Positions 39,550 through 51,001 of a stretch of DNA of 64,000 nt are shown one piece after another. Where the stretch lies: contig NZ_CP011144.1 of NCBI RefSeq assembly GCF_000972865.1, forward strand, positions 3,221,118-3,285,117. Direction: 5' to 3'. Below the pieces are notes generated by a model. It saw only the letters and a list, made by a program, of their open reading frames with translations, searched no databases and was not told where the DNA came from. Both the position numbers and the translations under genes were made by a program. How positions within the stretch are numbered: the stretch's first letter is position 1; each line of letters starts with the position of its first letter. This DNA is from Pseudoxanthomonas suwonensis (lineage in GTDB: Bacteria > Pseudomonadota > Gammaproteobacteria > Xanthomonadales > Xanthomonadaceae).

Positions 39550-40656
39550 ATGCGAGCCAGCCGCGCCTTCATGGGCCACGCCTTGATGGGGCTGTCCCCG
39601 ATCCTGTGGCTGGGCCTGGCGCTCGGCCTGGCCGCCGGCCCGAGCTGGGCGCAGGAGGGGCTGCGCACCGAGGGCGACGTGGCCAGCGCGCAGGGCCTGT
39701 ACGCGGCCGAGGTGCCGGTCAACAGCCAGACCACCGAAGCGCGCGAGTCCGGTTATGCGCGCGCGCTGGCGCAGGTGCTGGAGAAGCTGTCCGGCGACGC
39801 CGGCGTGGTCAACCGGCCGGGCGTGGCCCAGGAACTGCGCAACGCCCGGGCCTACGTGGACAGCTACGACTTCCGCCAGGACCAGGGCGTCTCGCCGGCC
39901 GGCGCGCCGACCTTCCGGACCATGCTGGTGGTGCGTTTCGTGCCCGAGGCGGTGGATTCGATCGCCGCCGCGCTGGGCCTGCCGGTGTGGCCGCAGCCGC
40001 GGCCCAAGCCGGTGCTGTGGCTGGCGATCGACGACGGCAGCGGCCCGCGGTTGCTGAGCGCCGCCCAGGTCAACGCCGCGCGCAGCGTGCTCGACCGCGC
40101 CCAGGAGCGCGGTTACCGCCTGGGCCTGCCGGCCGGCGGCGCGGCCGAGCAGGCCGCGGTCGGCGCGATCTGGCGCAACGACGCCGCGGCGGTCGCGCGC
40201 GCCTCGGCGCGCTACAGCCCGCCGATGCAGCTGATCGGCAAGCTCTACCGCAGCGGCGCCGGCTGGACCGCCGACTGGACCTTCGTCGATTCGGGCCGGG
40301 TGCTGGCGACCCGCTCGGTCAGCGACGGCGACGCCCGCCGCGCCATCGCCAGCGGCGCCGACGTGGCCGCCGACGCACTGGTCCAGCGCTACGCCAAGGT
40401 GCCGCTGTCGGAGCCGGCCGGCACCTACCGGGTCGCCTTCAGCGGGCTGCGCAACGCCGAGGACTACCTGCGGGTGTCGGCGATGCTGCAGCGGATGCCG
40501 GTGGTCCGGCGGATCGCGCCGGCCCGCGCCGATGGCGACCGCGCCGAATTCGACCTGGACCTGCTCACCGGCATGTCCGGCTTCGAGCGCATGCTCGGCG
40601 CCGACGCGCCGGTGGTGGCGGTGGAAGGCGCGCCGGCGGAGTACCGGATCCGATGA
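39550..40656 (+). CDS. DUF2066 exported protein
   Basis: A 368-residue protein with a Sec signal ([20 protein letters not shown]). The DUF2066 domain starts [16 protein letters not shown] and includes [15 protein letters not shown] and [21 protein letters not shown]. Function is unknown. GAGG at 39539-39542 is seven bases before ATG 39550, which fixes the start. It overlaps perM by four bases, in the conserved order purM, DUF2066, perM, hda of related genomes. Confidence 0.88.
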   Translation: MRASRAFMGHALMGLSPILWLGLALGLAAGPSWAQEGLRTEGDVASAQGLYAAEVPVNSQTTEARESGYARALAQVLEKLSGDAGVVNRPGVAQELRNARAYVDSYDFRQDQGVSPAGAPTFRTMLVVRFVPEAVDSIAAALGLPVWPQPRPKPVLWLAIDDGSGPRLLSAAQVNAARSVLDRAQERGYRLGLPAGGAAEQAAVGAIWRNDAAAVARASARYSPPMQLIGKLYRSGAGWTADWTFVDSGRVLATRSVSDGDARRAIASGADVAADALVQRYAKVPLSEPAGTYRVAFSGLRNAEDYLRVSAMLQRMPVVRRIAPARADGDRAEFDLDLLTGMSGFERMLGADAPVVAVEGAPAEYRIR

Positions 40657-41834
40657 GCGCCCATCGCGAAGAGACGCCCGAGCACGAAATCGCCCATTTC
40701 CTGCGCCAGCTCAAGTGGCTGGCGATCGCCGCGGTCTCGGTGTGGCTGGTCTGGATGCTGGCGCCGATCCTGACTCCGTTCGTGCTCGGCGCGCTGCTGG
40801 GCTGGCTCGGCGACCCGCTGGTGGACCGGCTGCAGCGCCGCGGCTATTCGCGCAACCTCGCCGTGGTCGTGGTGTTCGCGCTGATGACGCTGGTGCTGGT
40901 GCTGGGGCTGCTGATCCTGGTGCCGCTGCTGGAGCGGCAGATCACGACCCTGATCAAGGCGCTGCCCGAGTACCGCGACTGGTTCCTGCAGACCGCATTG
41001 CCCTGGCTGGAGCAGAAGACCGGGCTGGACCTGCTGGTCTGGCTGGACACCGACCGCCTGATCGAATGGGTCCGCGACCACTGGGCCCAGGCCGGCGGCT
41101 TCGCCGCCTCGCTGTTCGGCTACCTGTCGCGCTCGGGCGTGGCGATGATCGCCTGGATCGCCAACATCGTGCTGTTGCCGATCCTGACCTTCTACTTCCT
41201 GCGCGACTGGGACGCGCTGGTCGCGCGCGTCGCTGCGCTGATCCCGCGCGACCACATCGACACGGTGTCGCGGCTGGCGCGCGAGTCCAACGACGTGCTC
41301 GGCGCGTTCCTGCGCGGGCAGTTCCTGGTGATGATCGCGCTGGGCCTGATCTACGCGGTCGGCCTGTCGCTGGTCGGGCTCAAGCTGGGCCTGCTGATCG
41401 GCATCATCGCCGGCCTGATCAGCTTCATCCCCTACCTGGGCGCGTTCACCGGGGTGATCCTGGCGGTGTTCGCCGCGCTGGTGCAGGCGCAGGGCTTCGA
41501 CCTGAAGCTGCTGTTGCTGGTCGGCGTGGTGTTCACCGTCGGCCAGCTGCTGGAGAGCTACGTGCTGACCCCGCGCATCGTCGGCGACAAGATCGGCCTG
41601 CATCCGGCAGCGGTGATCTTCGCGATCATGGCCGGCGGCCAGCTGTTCGGCTTCCTCGGCATGCTGCTGGCGCTGCCGGTGGCGGCGGTGGCCAACGTGC
41701 TGCTGCGCTTTGCCAACGAGCGCTACCGGCAGAGCGACCTGTACACCGGCGAGCACGTGGCGATCGTGCTCGACCCCTACGTCGATCCGAATTCGTTGGA
41801 GCAGGCCGCCGCGCGGAGGCCGGAGCAGCCGTGA
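40653..41834 (+). CDS. perM: AI-2E family transporter (PerM)
   Basis: A 393-residue multispanning inner-membrane protein. Hydrophobic segments occur near both ends and in the middle. FVLGALLGWLGDPLVDRLQRRG, LLPILTFYFLRDWD and ISFIPYLGAFTGVILA are family marks, with YVLTPRIVGDKIGLHPAAVIF at the C-terminal side. The family exports AI-2 or small organic solutes or acts as an antiporter; the cargo here is unknown. It is coupled to its neighbours by ATGA and GTGA overlaps. Confidence 0.9.
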   Translation: MSAHREETPEHEIAHFLRQLKWLAIAAVSVWLVWMLAPILTPFVLGALLGWLGDPLVDRLQRRGYSRNLAVVVVFALMTLVLVLGLLILVPLLERQITTLIKALPEYRDWFLQTALPWLEQKTGLDLLVWLDTDRLIEWVRDHWAQAGGFAASLFGYLSRSGVAMIAWIANIVLLPILTFYFLRDWDALVARVAALIPRDHIDTVSRLARESNDVLGAFLRGQFLVMIALGLIYAVGLSLVGLKLGLLIGIIAGLISFIPYLGAFTGVILAVFAALVQAQGFDLKLLLLVGVVFTVGQLLESYVLTPRIVGDKIGLHPAAVIFAIMAGGQLFGFLGMLLALPVAAVANVLLRFANERYRQSDLYTGEHVAIVLDPYVDPNSLEQAAARRPEQP

Positions 41835-42544
41835 GCGCCGCATCCGGGGCCGGCACGCCCCAGCTGCCGTTGTCGTTGCGCTATCCGCCCGACCAGCGGC
41901 TGGAGAGCTTCGTCGGCGCGCCTGCCGGCGCGGTGGCGCAGCTGCAGGCGCTGGCGGGCATGCCCGGCGCCGACTGGCTCTACGTCGAGGGCGCCGCCGG
42001 CAGCGGCAAGACCCACCTGGGCCTGGCCGTGTGCGCGGCAGCGGAACAGGCCGGGCGCCGCGCCGCCTATCTGTCCCTGCGCGTGGCGGCCGGCCGCCTG
42101 CGAGAGGCGCTGGAGGCGCTGGACACGACCGACGTGGTCGCGCTCGACGGCCTGGAGGCGGTCGCCGGCGACCGCGCCGACGAAGTGGCGCTGTTCGATT
42201 TCCACAACCGCGCGCGCGCGGCCGGGCGCGGCGTGCTCTACCTGGCCGCCAGCGCCCCGGCGGCGCTGGCGCTGGTCCTGCCCGACCTGCGCTCGCGCCT
42301 GGGGCAGTGCACCCGCATCGCCCTGCGCGCGCTGGACGACGACGGCCGCCGCGAGGTGCTGCGCGACCGTGCCCGCCGCCGCGGGCTGGTACTGGAGGAC
42401 GCGGCGATCGACTGGCTGCTGACCCGCACCGATCGGGACCTGGTGCAGCTGCTGGCATTGCTGGAGCGGATCGACCGCGAATCGCTGGCCGCGCAGCGGC
42501 GGGTCACCGTGCCGTTCCTGCGCGGCATGCTCGGCCCGGGCTGA
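41831..42544 (+). CDS. hda: DnaA regulatory inactivator Hda
   Basis: A 237-residue AAA+ protein homologous to DnaA domain III. It binds the sliding clamp and stimulates DnaA-ATP hydrolysis to prevent re-initiation. The N-terminal clamp-binding motif QLPLSL is intact. LYVEGAAGSGKTHL is Walker A, and VVALDGLEAVAGD takes the Walker B position. It starts at GTG 41831, overlapping the perM stop, without a separate ribosome binding site. Confidence 0.9.
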   Translation: MSAASGAGTPQLPLSLRYPPDQRLESFVGAPAGAVAQLQALAGMPGADWLYVEGAAGSGKTHLGLAVCAAAEQAGRRAAYLSLRVAAGRLREALEALDTTDVVALDGLEAVAGDRADEVALFDFHNRARAAGRGVLYLAASAPAALALVLPDLRSRLGQCTRIALRALDDDGRREVLRDRARRRGLVLEDAAIDWLLTRTDRDLVQLLALLERIDRESLAAQRRVTVPFLRGMLGPG

Positions 42545-42574
42545 CGGCGCCACGCGGCCTCGCGGAAAGCGGAC

Positions 42575-43054
42575 TCACGGACAGGCTTCGGGACGCTGGT
42601 CCCAGACCACCGGTTCCCAGTAGGCGTTGTCGCGGATGCTCTGCGCGTCCAGCCGGTCGCGCAGCAGGCGCGCGCCGATCGCGTAGCTCACCCCCGGCTG
42701 CACCTCCACGGTGAACGGCTTGTAGGCGCGCTGCTGCTCCAGCCGCTTCATCTTCTCGATCTGGGCGACCGCGGCGCCGGGCAACCGGTGCACGTCGATG
42801 TGGTCGGTGACGGTGAGCGTGCGCGTGCCGGGTTGCACGAGGTGGCGGTTGCGCGGGTCCAGCGGCGTGCTGCGGCCGTCGATGCGGGTGATCTCGACCG
42901 GGAAGATGTCCTGGCTCCTGGGCACCGCGCCGCGCTGGTCGCTGACGTAGCCGCAGGTACTGCCGGGCACGCCTGTCACCTGTGGAATCTCGTTGGAAGT
43001 GGCCGCGGCGCTTGTCGCCAGCAGCATGGTCGACAGCAAGGCAATCCGCACCAT
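42575..43054 (-). CDS. Exported hypothetical protein
   Basis: A 159-residue protein with a short Sec signal (MVRIALLSTMLLATSAAA) and a GAGGAGA ribosome binding site. The mature part has two Cys (GSTCGYVS near the N-terminus, PEACP at the very end) that could pair. It contains ITRIDGR and LVQPGTRTLTVTDHIDVHRL, suggesting a small beta-sheet domain. No known family is recognised. It converges on hda. Confidence 0.7.
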   Translation of the reverse strand: MVRIALLSTMLLATSAAATSNEIPQVTGVPGSTCGYVSDQRGAVPRSQDIFPVEITRIDGRSTPLDPRNRHLVQPGTRTLTVTDHIDVHRLPGAAVAQIEKMKRLEQQRAYKPFTVEVQPGVSYAIGARLLRDRLDAQSIRDNAYWEPVVWDQRPEACP

Positions 43055-43155
43055 GGTGGTCTCCTCGATCTGTTGTCTGCGTGCCTGCGATGCGGATCAA
43101 TGATCGGGATTCCGGGCCTTAACCACGCCTGAAATGCGACGGAGAAGACAGCGGT

Positions 43156-43194
43156 TTCAGCCAGGCAGAGCGCGCGCAGGACCGCCTGGCTGAA
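43156..43194. repeat. Long hairpin in the gap beyond murU
   Basis: An 11-bp perfect stem (TTCAGCCAGGC/GCCTGGCTGAA) with a 17-base loop lies about 140 bases beyond the murU stop, in the 277-base gap 43055-43331 that otherwise shows no gene. There is no T-tract. Confidence 0.5.
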
Positions 43195-43331
43195 CGGGCA
43201 GGAGCAACTTGTGGTGGCTTGAATGCGTGGGACGCCGGCGCGCGGTGCGCAACGCAGGCTGCTTCCTGGTCCCCGGCCTTGCGCGGTTCATCTATCGGCA
43301 TTCATGCGCGCAACCGCCGGTTCCGTCGCAA

Positions 43332-45036
<1,705 letters not shown>

Positions 45037-45134
45037 GGAGGCATCGATCGGGGACAGGCGCACAGGGTAAACGCGGCACTGCCGCCAGGCGAGTCCGTCC
45101 ACCGCCGGGTCCCGCCTGGTCGCGGCCCGGAAAC

Positions 45135-45163
45135 GAAGCGGCCCCGCATGGCGGGGCCGCTTC
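45135..45163 (-). terminator. Terminator of the GlsB-like gene
   Basis: A 12-bp perfect stem AAGCGGCCCCGC/GCGGGGCCGCTT lies 13 bases beyond the gene's stop. A short T-rich stretch follows on the minus strand. Confidence 0.7.
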
Positions 45164-45175
45164 ATGGCCGGGATG

Positions 45176-45445
45176 TCAGGCCTTCTTCTTGCGCAGCAGG
45201 CCGTAGAGGAACAGCAGCACGATCGCACCGACCACCGAAGCGATGAATCCGGCCGGCTCGCCCGGTGCATACCAGCCGACTGCGCCGCCGATGTACCAGG
45301 CCAGCAGGGCGCCGGCGATGCCCAGGACGATGGTCCAGAGCAGGCTCAGCTTGTCGTTGCCCGGCTTGAGCGCACGGGCCAGTAGCCCGGCGATCAGGCC
45401 AATGAAGATCGTCCAGATGATGCCGCCACCAAAGATCTGTTCCAT
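45176..45445 (-). CDS. GlsB/YeaQ/YmgE family stress membrane protein
   Basis: An 89-residue protein with three hydrophobic helices. IIWTIFIGLIAGLLARALKPG is the family signature, then LLWTIVLGIAGALLAWYIG and FIASVVGAIVLLFLYGLL, ending in a Lys-rich tail. Transglycosylase-associated-family proteins are stress-induced; molecular function is uncertain. Confidence 0.9.
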   Translation of the reverse strand: MEQIFGGGIIWTIFIGLIAGLLARALKPGNDKLSLLWTIVLGIAGALLAWYIGGAVGWYAPGEPAGFIASVVGAIVLLFLYGLLRKKKA

Positions 45446-45570
45446 GCAGGAAACTCCGGTCGGTTGTGCGGGGGCGGGCCAAGCTTATCCCGATCCGGTG
45501 GCGGTCGCGCGACGTCCGGCTGCGCGCGAGAGAAAAGGGTTCGTGGCTCATTTGAGGGGGTGGGCGCAAT

Positions 45571-45786
45571 CGCAACCGCAAGAGTGCCCGCGGTGGTCGG
45601 CTTCGGGCTGAGCCGCGGCGATGCGGGTGTGTTGCGGTCGGCTCGACGGCACATCCGTGTGCCGACTCGCCGACGCGGCCATCCATGGCCGCTGCCGCAA
45701 CACACCCGCACCGCCGCGTCTTCGGGAACGTCGGGGTCGTGGCTCCGTTCCGGCGTCCAGAAGCAACAGCCGCCGCCGCGCTGTTC
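45571..45786 (+). repeat. Structured intergenic repeat A, copy 2
   Basis: Outer arms at 45614-45637 and 45695-45718 (one mismatch). Perfect inner hairpins are at 45647-45664 (CGGCACA, loop TCCG) and 45675-45692 (GCGGCCAT, loop CC). GTCGGC/GCCGAC at 45638-45643 and 45669-45674-type positions extends the first inner arm, giving a three-way junction. Confidence 0.8.
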
Positions 45787-46126
45787 TGTAGGAGCCGGGC
45801 TTGCCCGCGACACGACGCCGTCGGCACAGGCGACGTCCTCGTGATCCCGACGCCCGTGTCGCCGACTGAAGTCAGCTCCTATAGAAGAGCGGCTGCGCCG
45901 TGGCTGTTGTAGGAGCCGGGTTCAGCCGGCGACACGACGCCGTTGGCTCAGGCGACGCCCTCGCGATCCCGACGCCCGTGTCGCCGACTGAAGTCGGCTC
46001 CTACAGGAGATCGGCTGCGCCGTGGCTGTTGTAGGAGCCGGGTTCAGCCGGCGACACGACGCCGTTGGCCCAGGCGACGTCCTCGTGATTCCGACACCCG
46101 TGTCGCCAGCAAACTGGGCTGCTACA
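45787..46126. repeat. Tandem array of three REP pairs
   Basis: Units at 45787-45884, 45907-46005 and 46029-46126, repeating about every 120 bases. Each has TGTAGGAGCCGGG at one end and GGCTCCTACA (or a variant) at the other. The 22-base linkers are nearly identical (AGAAGAGCGGCTGCGCCGTG and AGGAGATCGGCTGCGCCGTG type), so whole units have been amplified in tandem. Confidence 0.9.
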
Positions 46127-46186
46127 GGAAGCCCGGGACCACCGGTCGCGGTGTCTTTTCGCCATGCAATGGAAGCCACGACCGCC

Positions 46187-46230
46187 ACGCCGCCCGAGGA
46201 CGGCGGCCCCCGGCCGAAGCCAGCGCTTCT
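46187..46230 (+). repeat. Element B remnant or empty site
   Basis: The flanks of element B (CGCCGCCCGAGGAC and GGCGGCCC..CCGAAGCC) are joined directly at about 46201, without the roughly 107-base hairpin core found in the other two copies. Confidence 0.7.
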
Positions 46231-46288
46231 GCTCCAAGGGGCCGTAGCGATGGCGGCCCAACGAGCCGACGCCTTCGCTTCGCGGCGA

Positions 46289-46352
46289 TGCCTGCGGCTG
46301 ACCCGGGATCCAGGCGGCCTCCTCCAGAGTCGGGAGAAGATCCAGAAAAAAA
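46289..46352 (-). repeat. Terminator-adjacent conserved segment, copy 2
   Basis: Matches 11301-11359 (CCCGGGATCC, GGCGGCCT, GAGTCGGGAGAAGA). It directly abuts the A-tract of the M20 peptidase terminator, as copy 1 abuts that of tRNA-Glu. Confidence 0.6.
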
Positions 46353-46374
46353 AGCGCCGGGTTTCCCCGGCGCT
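46346..46374 (-). terminator. Rho-independent terminator of the M20 peptidase gene
   Basis: On the minus strand a 10-bp stem AAGCGCCGGG/CCCGGCGCTT with a GAAA tetraloop is followed by a run of eight T, 27 bases beyond the stop codon. Confidence 0.93.
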
Positions 46375-46400
46375 TCGATCGGGACGGCCGGACGCGACCG

Positions 46401-47906
<1,506 letters not shown>

Positions 47907-47937
47907 GTGGTTCCAGGGCGAAAAGGGAATGACGCCC

Positions 47938-47943
47938 ATTCTA
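47938..47943 (-). promoter_or_regulatory. -10 element of the M20 peptidase gene
   Basis: TAGAAT on the minus strand, followed by G (TAGAATG). It places transcription start about 25 bases before ATG 47906 and rules out ATG 47939 as the start. Confidence 0.55.
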
Positions 47944-48113
47944 CGCCGCGGCCCGCGCCCGGAAATTTCCTACAGGTGAACGGGGCCGTTGCCGGCCTCC
48001 GCCGGGCCGTGGCGGCGATGCGCCGGCGATGCGGGCCGCGGGAGACTGCGCCTGCCGGTCGGCGGGCAGGACACCCGGAACCGGCCATCCATCACCCAAC
48101 AAGGAGCGTTGCC

Positions 48114-48455
48114 ATGAAGTCGTTTTCCATTCTGCTCAAGTCGCTGCTGCTGTCGGTGCTGCTGCTTGCCGGCAGTGCGTTCGCCGCCGATAAGGTCGAC
48201 ATCAACACGGCCGATGCGGCCCAGCTGGAGAAGACCCTGGTCGGGATCGGTGCGTCCAAGGCCGAGGCGATCGTCGAGCACCGCAAGGCCAACGGCCCGT
48301 TCAAGAGCGCCGACGAACTGGCCCTGGTCAAGGGCATCGGCCTGAAGACCGTGGAGCGCAACCGCGACCTGATCGCGGTCGGTGCCACGCATCCGGCGGG
48401 GCCCAAGGCCAAGCCGGCCGCCGAGACTCCGGCCGCACCGGTGGCGCGGCGCTGA
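48114..48455 (+). CDS. ComEA-like helix-hairpin-helix protein
   Basis: A 113-residue exported protein with AAGGAG seven bases before the ATG. A Sec signal (LLLSVLLLAGSAFA) is followed by VDINTADAAQLEKTLVGIGASKAEAIVEHR and FKSADELALVKGIGLKTVERNRD, the two HhH motifs of ComEA-type DNA-binding proteins, then an Ala/Pro/Lys tail. Periplasmic HhH proteins of this size bind incoming DNA during natural transformation. No other competence gene is nearby, so the role is inferred from the fold. Confidence 0.88.
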   Translation: MKSFSILLKSLLLSVLLLAGSAFAADKVDINTADAAQLEKTLVGIGASKAEAIVEHRKANGPFKSADELALVKGIGLKTVERNRDLIAVGATHPAGPKAKPAAETPAAPVARR

Positions 48456-48729
48456 GCGGATTGGCCGCTTCCCGGCGCGGGCTGCGTATACAGGACAGCG
48501 TCCGGAGCGGCACGGAAGCCGCACGGAAGCGCGCATCGCGGGTGCGCCCGCAGGAAGCAATGCGCAGGCGCCGGCACGCGCACGGAGGCGCGGCCGGCGC
48601 CCGCTGGCAGGGAAGCGGCGGACAGGCAGGACGCCGACAGGGATGTGCCTCGTCGCCCGGTGTCGCACAGGACGTGCGCCCGGGCGATGCCTTGCCGGGC
48701 GGGAGCGGCGTCTGCGGCACAATGCACGG

Positions 48730-49365
48730 ATGGACGAACCCGGCATCCTGGTGATTCCCGCCACCGACTACCGGCGCGACCGCTGGCACAACGGCCTGGG
48801 CTGGACCCGGGAAATCCTCGCGGTGCCCGCGGCCGGCGCCTGGCAGTTGCGCCTGTCCATCGCCGAACTGGATGCGGCGGCTGGTTTCTCGCCATTCCCC
48901 GGGGTCGAGCGCGAGCAGGTGCTGCTCAGCGGCAACGGCCTGCGCCTGCAGTTCGCCGACGGCGAGGTCGCCGAGTTGCTGCCGCCGCACCAGCGCGCGC
49001 GCTTCGACGGAGGCCGCGCGGTGACCGGAGTGCCGCTGGACGGTCCGGTGCAGGTGTTCAACCTGATGTGGAACCCGCAGGCGGTGATCGCGTCGCTGTT
49101 CCACCGGCCGCTGGGGGGCGGGATGTGGTGCTTCGGCGACGAGCGCACCGGCTGGGCGGTGCATGTGCTCGCCGGCGAGGCGCGGATCGCGGTCGATGGC
49201 GGCGATCCGCTGGCGCTGGCGCAGGGCGACAGCGCCTGGCTGGCACCGGGGCCGGGCCGTCGCCGCTGCTCGATAGACGGCGGCGGCGAGTTGCTGCTGG
49301 TGCAGGTGGAGTGGCCCGGGTCGGCGGCGGATGCGCGGACGGCAGGGGTCGGCGTCGCTCAGTAG
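48730..49365 (+). CDS. HutD/Ves family cupin protein
   Basis: A 211-residue bicupin. The family start is IPATDYRRDRWHNGLGWTREI with the WxNGxG-type motif, then AGFSPFPGVEREQVLLSGNGLRL and the C-terminal FNLMWNP and LAQGDSAWL. HutD limits histidine utilisation in Pseudomonas; no hut gene is in the window. The gene converges on the flavoprotein gene, with their stops overlapping by seven bases. Confidence 0.85.
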   Translation: MDEPGILVIPATDYRRDRWHNGLGWTREILAVPAAGAWQLRLSIAELDAAAGFSPFPGVEREQVLLSGNGLRLQFADGEVAELLPPHQRARFDGGRAVTGVPLDGPVQVFNLMWNPQAVIASLFHRPLGGGMWCFGDERTGWAVHVLAGEARIAVDGGDPLALAQGDSAWLAPGPGRRRCSIDGGGELLLVQVEWPGSAADARTAGVGVAQ

Positions 49366-50999
49366 ACGTCGCGGCGGTAGCGGCCTTCGGTGCGTAACGC
49401 GTCGCGCTGTTCCTCGCCCAGCACGCGTGCCAGCACCGCGTCCACCGCCGGCGCCATGCCGGTGGCATTGCCGCATACCAGGATCGACGCGCCGCGCTCG
49501 ACCCAGTCGCACAGGAGGCCGGCCGCCGCCTCCAGGCGGTGCTGCACGTAACAGGCCTGGTCCGGCGCGCGCGAGAAGGCAAGGTCGACGCGGTCCAGCC
49601 AGCCCTGCGACTGCCACTGGCGGATGTCGTCGGCGTAGAAGCGGTCGTGTTCCGGGCTGCGTTCGCCGAACAGCAGCCAGTTGCCGCGCGCGCCGGCGGC
49701 GATGCGCGCCTGCAGGTGCGCGCGCAGGCCGGCGATGCCGGTGCCGTTGCCGACCAGGATCAGCGGCCGCTCCGGCGGTGGCGGATGGAAGCCGGTATTG
49801 CGGCGCAGGCGCAGGTCGATCGCCTGCCCGGGTGCGGCGGTGTCGCACAGCCAGCCGCTGCCCAGGCCGGCGCTGCCGTCCGGCCGGGCCATGCGCCGGA
49901 CCAGCAGGCGCAACCCGCCTTCGCCGGGAACCGATGCGATCGAATACTCCCGGTGCGGCAGCGGCTGCAGGCCCTCGACCAGCTGTTGCAGCGCAAGGCC
50001 ACGGACCGATTCCACTGAAGGCAGCTGCGAGCGCGCGAGCAGGGCGGCCAGCGGCTCGCGGCCGCCGGCGGTCTCCACCTGCGCATCGCCGGGCAGCTGC
50101 AACGCGTCCAGCAGCGCCTGCACCCGTCCGGGCGGATGGTGCGGCCCGATCTCGGCGATGTCGCCGGCGGTCCATTCCGGCAACGGGCCGTCGGCCGGCA
50201 CCAGGCACAGGTCGAACACCGGCGCGCCGGGACTTCCGGTGTTGACCGGCACGCGCGCCTGCAGCCGCCACGGCTCGTAGGCCGGCGGCGTCCAGTCGGG
50301 CGGGCCGTCCAGCCCGCCGATGCGCCCGACCTCGTACTGCCAGTGGCGCAGGCTGGCCTGGTCGGCGTTGTCGACCTCGACCCGGTCGAACAGCGCGCGC
50401 GCGCCGCGCGCGCCGAGCCAACCGTCGAGTTGCCGGCCGAAGGCGCAGAAGTCCTGGTATTCGCGGTCGCCCAGCGCCAGCAGGGCGTATTCCAGGCCGG
50501 CCAGCGACAACGGTTGGGCCATCGTCCGCCGCAGGAAGGCGAGGGCGTGGTCCGGCGGGTCGCCCTCGCCGGTGGTGCTGGCGACGAACAGGGCGCGGCG
50601 CGTTTCGCCCAGCAGAACGGCGTCGACCGCTTCCAGCGGCAGGACCCGCACGGGTACGCCGCCCTCGCGCAGCATCGCCGCGCTGCGTTCGGCCAGCACC
50701 TGGGCGAATCCGGTCTGGCTGGCCCAGGCGACCAGCAGCGGCGGCTCGCCGTCCGCCGTTGCCGGCACCGTGGCCTGCGCGGGGGCAGCCGGCCGGCGCA
50801 GGAATACCGCGCACAGGCCGAGCCACGCGGCCAGGGTGCCGCCGGCCAGCCACCAGCGCAGCGGCCGCGGGGTCGCGGGCCACCAGGCGTCGCCGTGCAG
50901 CGGCAGCAGCAGGCACGCGGCCAGCACCAGCAGCGCGACCAGCGCGAGGTGGCCGGCCAGCGCCCGGTGCGAACCGTGTCCTTCGGCGGCCTTGGGCAT
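49359..50999 (-). CDS. Membrane-tethered NADPH diflavin reductase (CysJ-like)
   Basis: A 546-residue electron-transfer flavoprotein. Two membrane helices (about 15-35 and 48-67) tether it. An FMN flavodoxin domain follows (about 75-215: WASQTGFAQVLA, STTGEGDPPDHA, LALGDREYQDFC). Then come FAD and NADPH domains (HREYSIASVPGEGGLRLLVR, VGNGTGIAGLRAHL, LVCGNATGMAPAV, C-terminal RYRRDVY). It should move electrons from cytosolic NADPH toward a membrane partner, here probably the PepSY protein. GTG 51005 is an alternative start that overlaps the apbE stop. Confidence 0.88.
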   Translation of the reverse strand: MPKAAEGHGSHRALAGHLALVALLVLAACLLLPLHGDAWWPATPRPLRWWLAGGTLAAWLGLCAVFLRRPAAPAQATVPATADGEPPLLVAWASQTGFAQVLAERSAAMLREGGVPVRVLPLEAVDAVLLGETRRALFVASTTGEGDPPDHALAFLRRTMAQPLSLAGLEYALLALGDREYQDFCAFGRQLDGWLGARGARALFDRVEVDNADQASLRHWQYEVGRIGGLDGPPDWTPPAYEPWRLQARVPVNTGSPGAPVFDLCLVPADGPLPEWTAGDIAEIGPHHPPGRVQALLDALQLPGDAQVETAGGREPLAALLARSQLPSVESVRGLALQQLVEGLQPLPHREYSIASVPGEGGLRLLVRRMARPDGSAGLGSGWLCDTAAPGQAIDLRLRRNTGFHPPPPERPLILVGNGTGIAGLRAHLQARIAAGARGNWLLFGERSPEHDRFYADDIRQWQSQGWLDRVDLAFSRAPDQACYVQHRLEAAAGLLCDWVERGASILVCGNATGMAPAVDAVLARVLGEEQRDALRTEGRYRRDVY

Positions 51000-51001
51000 G
51001 C

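Larger units (their letters stand above)
45446..46400. other. Repeat-filled gap upstream of glsB
   Basis: A 955-base region with element A (45571-45786), three REP pairs (45787-46126), a core-less element B (46187-46230), the terminator-adjacent segment (46289-46352) and the M20 terminator. It has the same order as at 10.5-11.4 kb. No coding frame is supported. Confidence 0.75.

Noticed and set aside
45787..46126. Possible CRISPR array
   Set aside because: The units are about 120 bases, internally palindromic, with repeated rather than unique linkers and no cas genes. They match REP/BIME structure.
47907..47939. ATG 47939 as the M20 peptidase start
   Set aside because: It lies inside a TAGAAT -10 hexamer. 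ATG 47906 gives a normal cytosolic N-terminus.
48456..48729. Small gene in the 274-base gap between the HhH protein and hutD
   Set aside because: Only Arg-rich frames without a ribosome binding site. I see nothing supported there.
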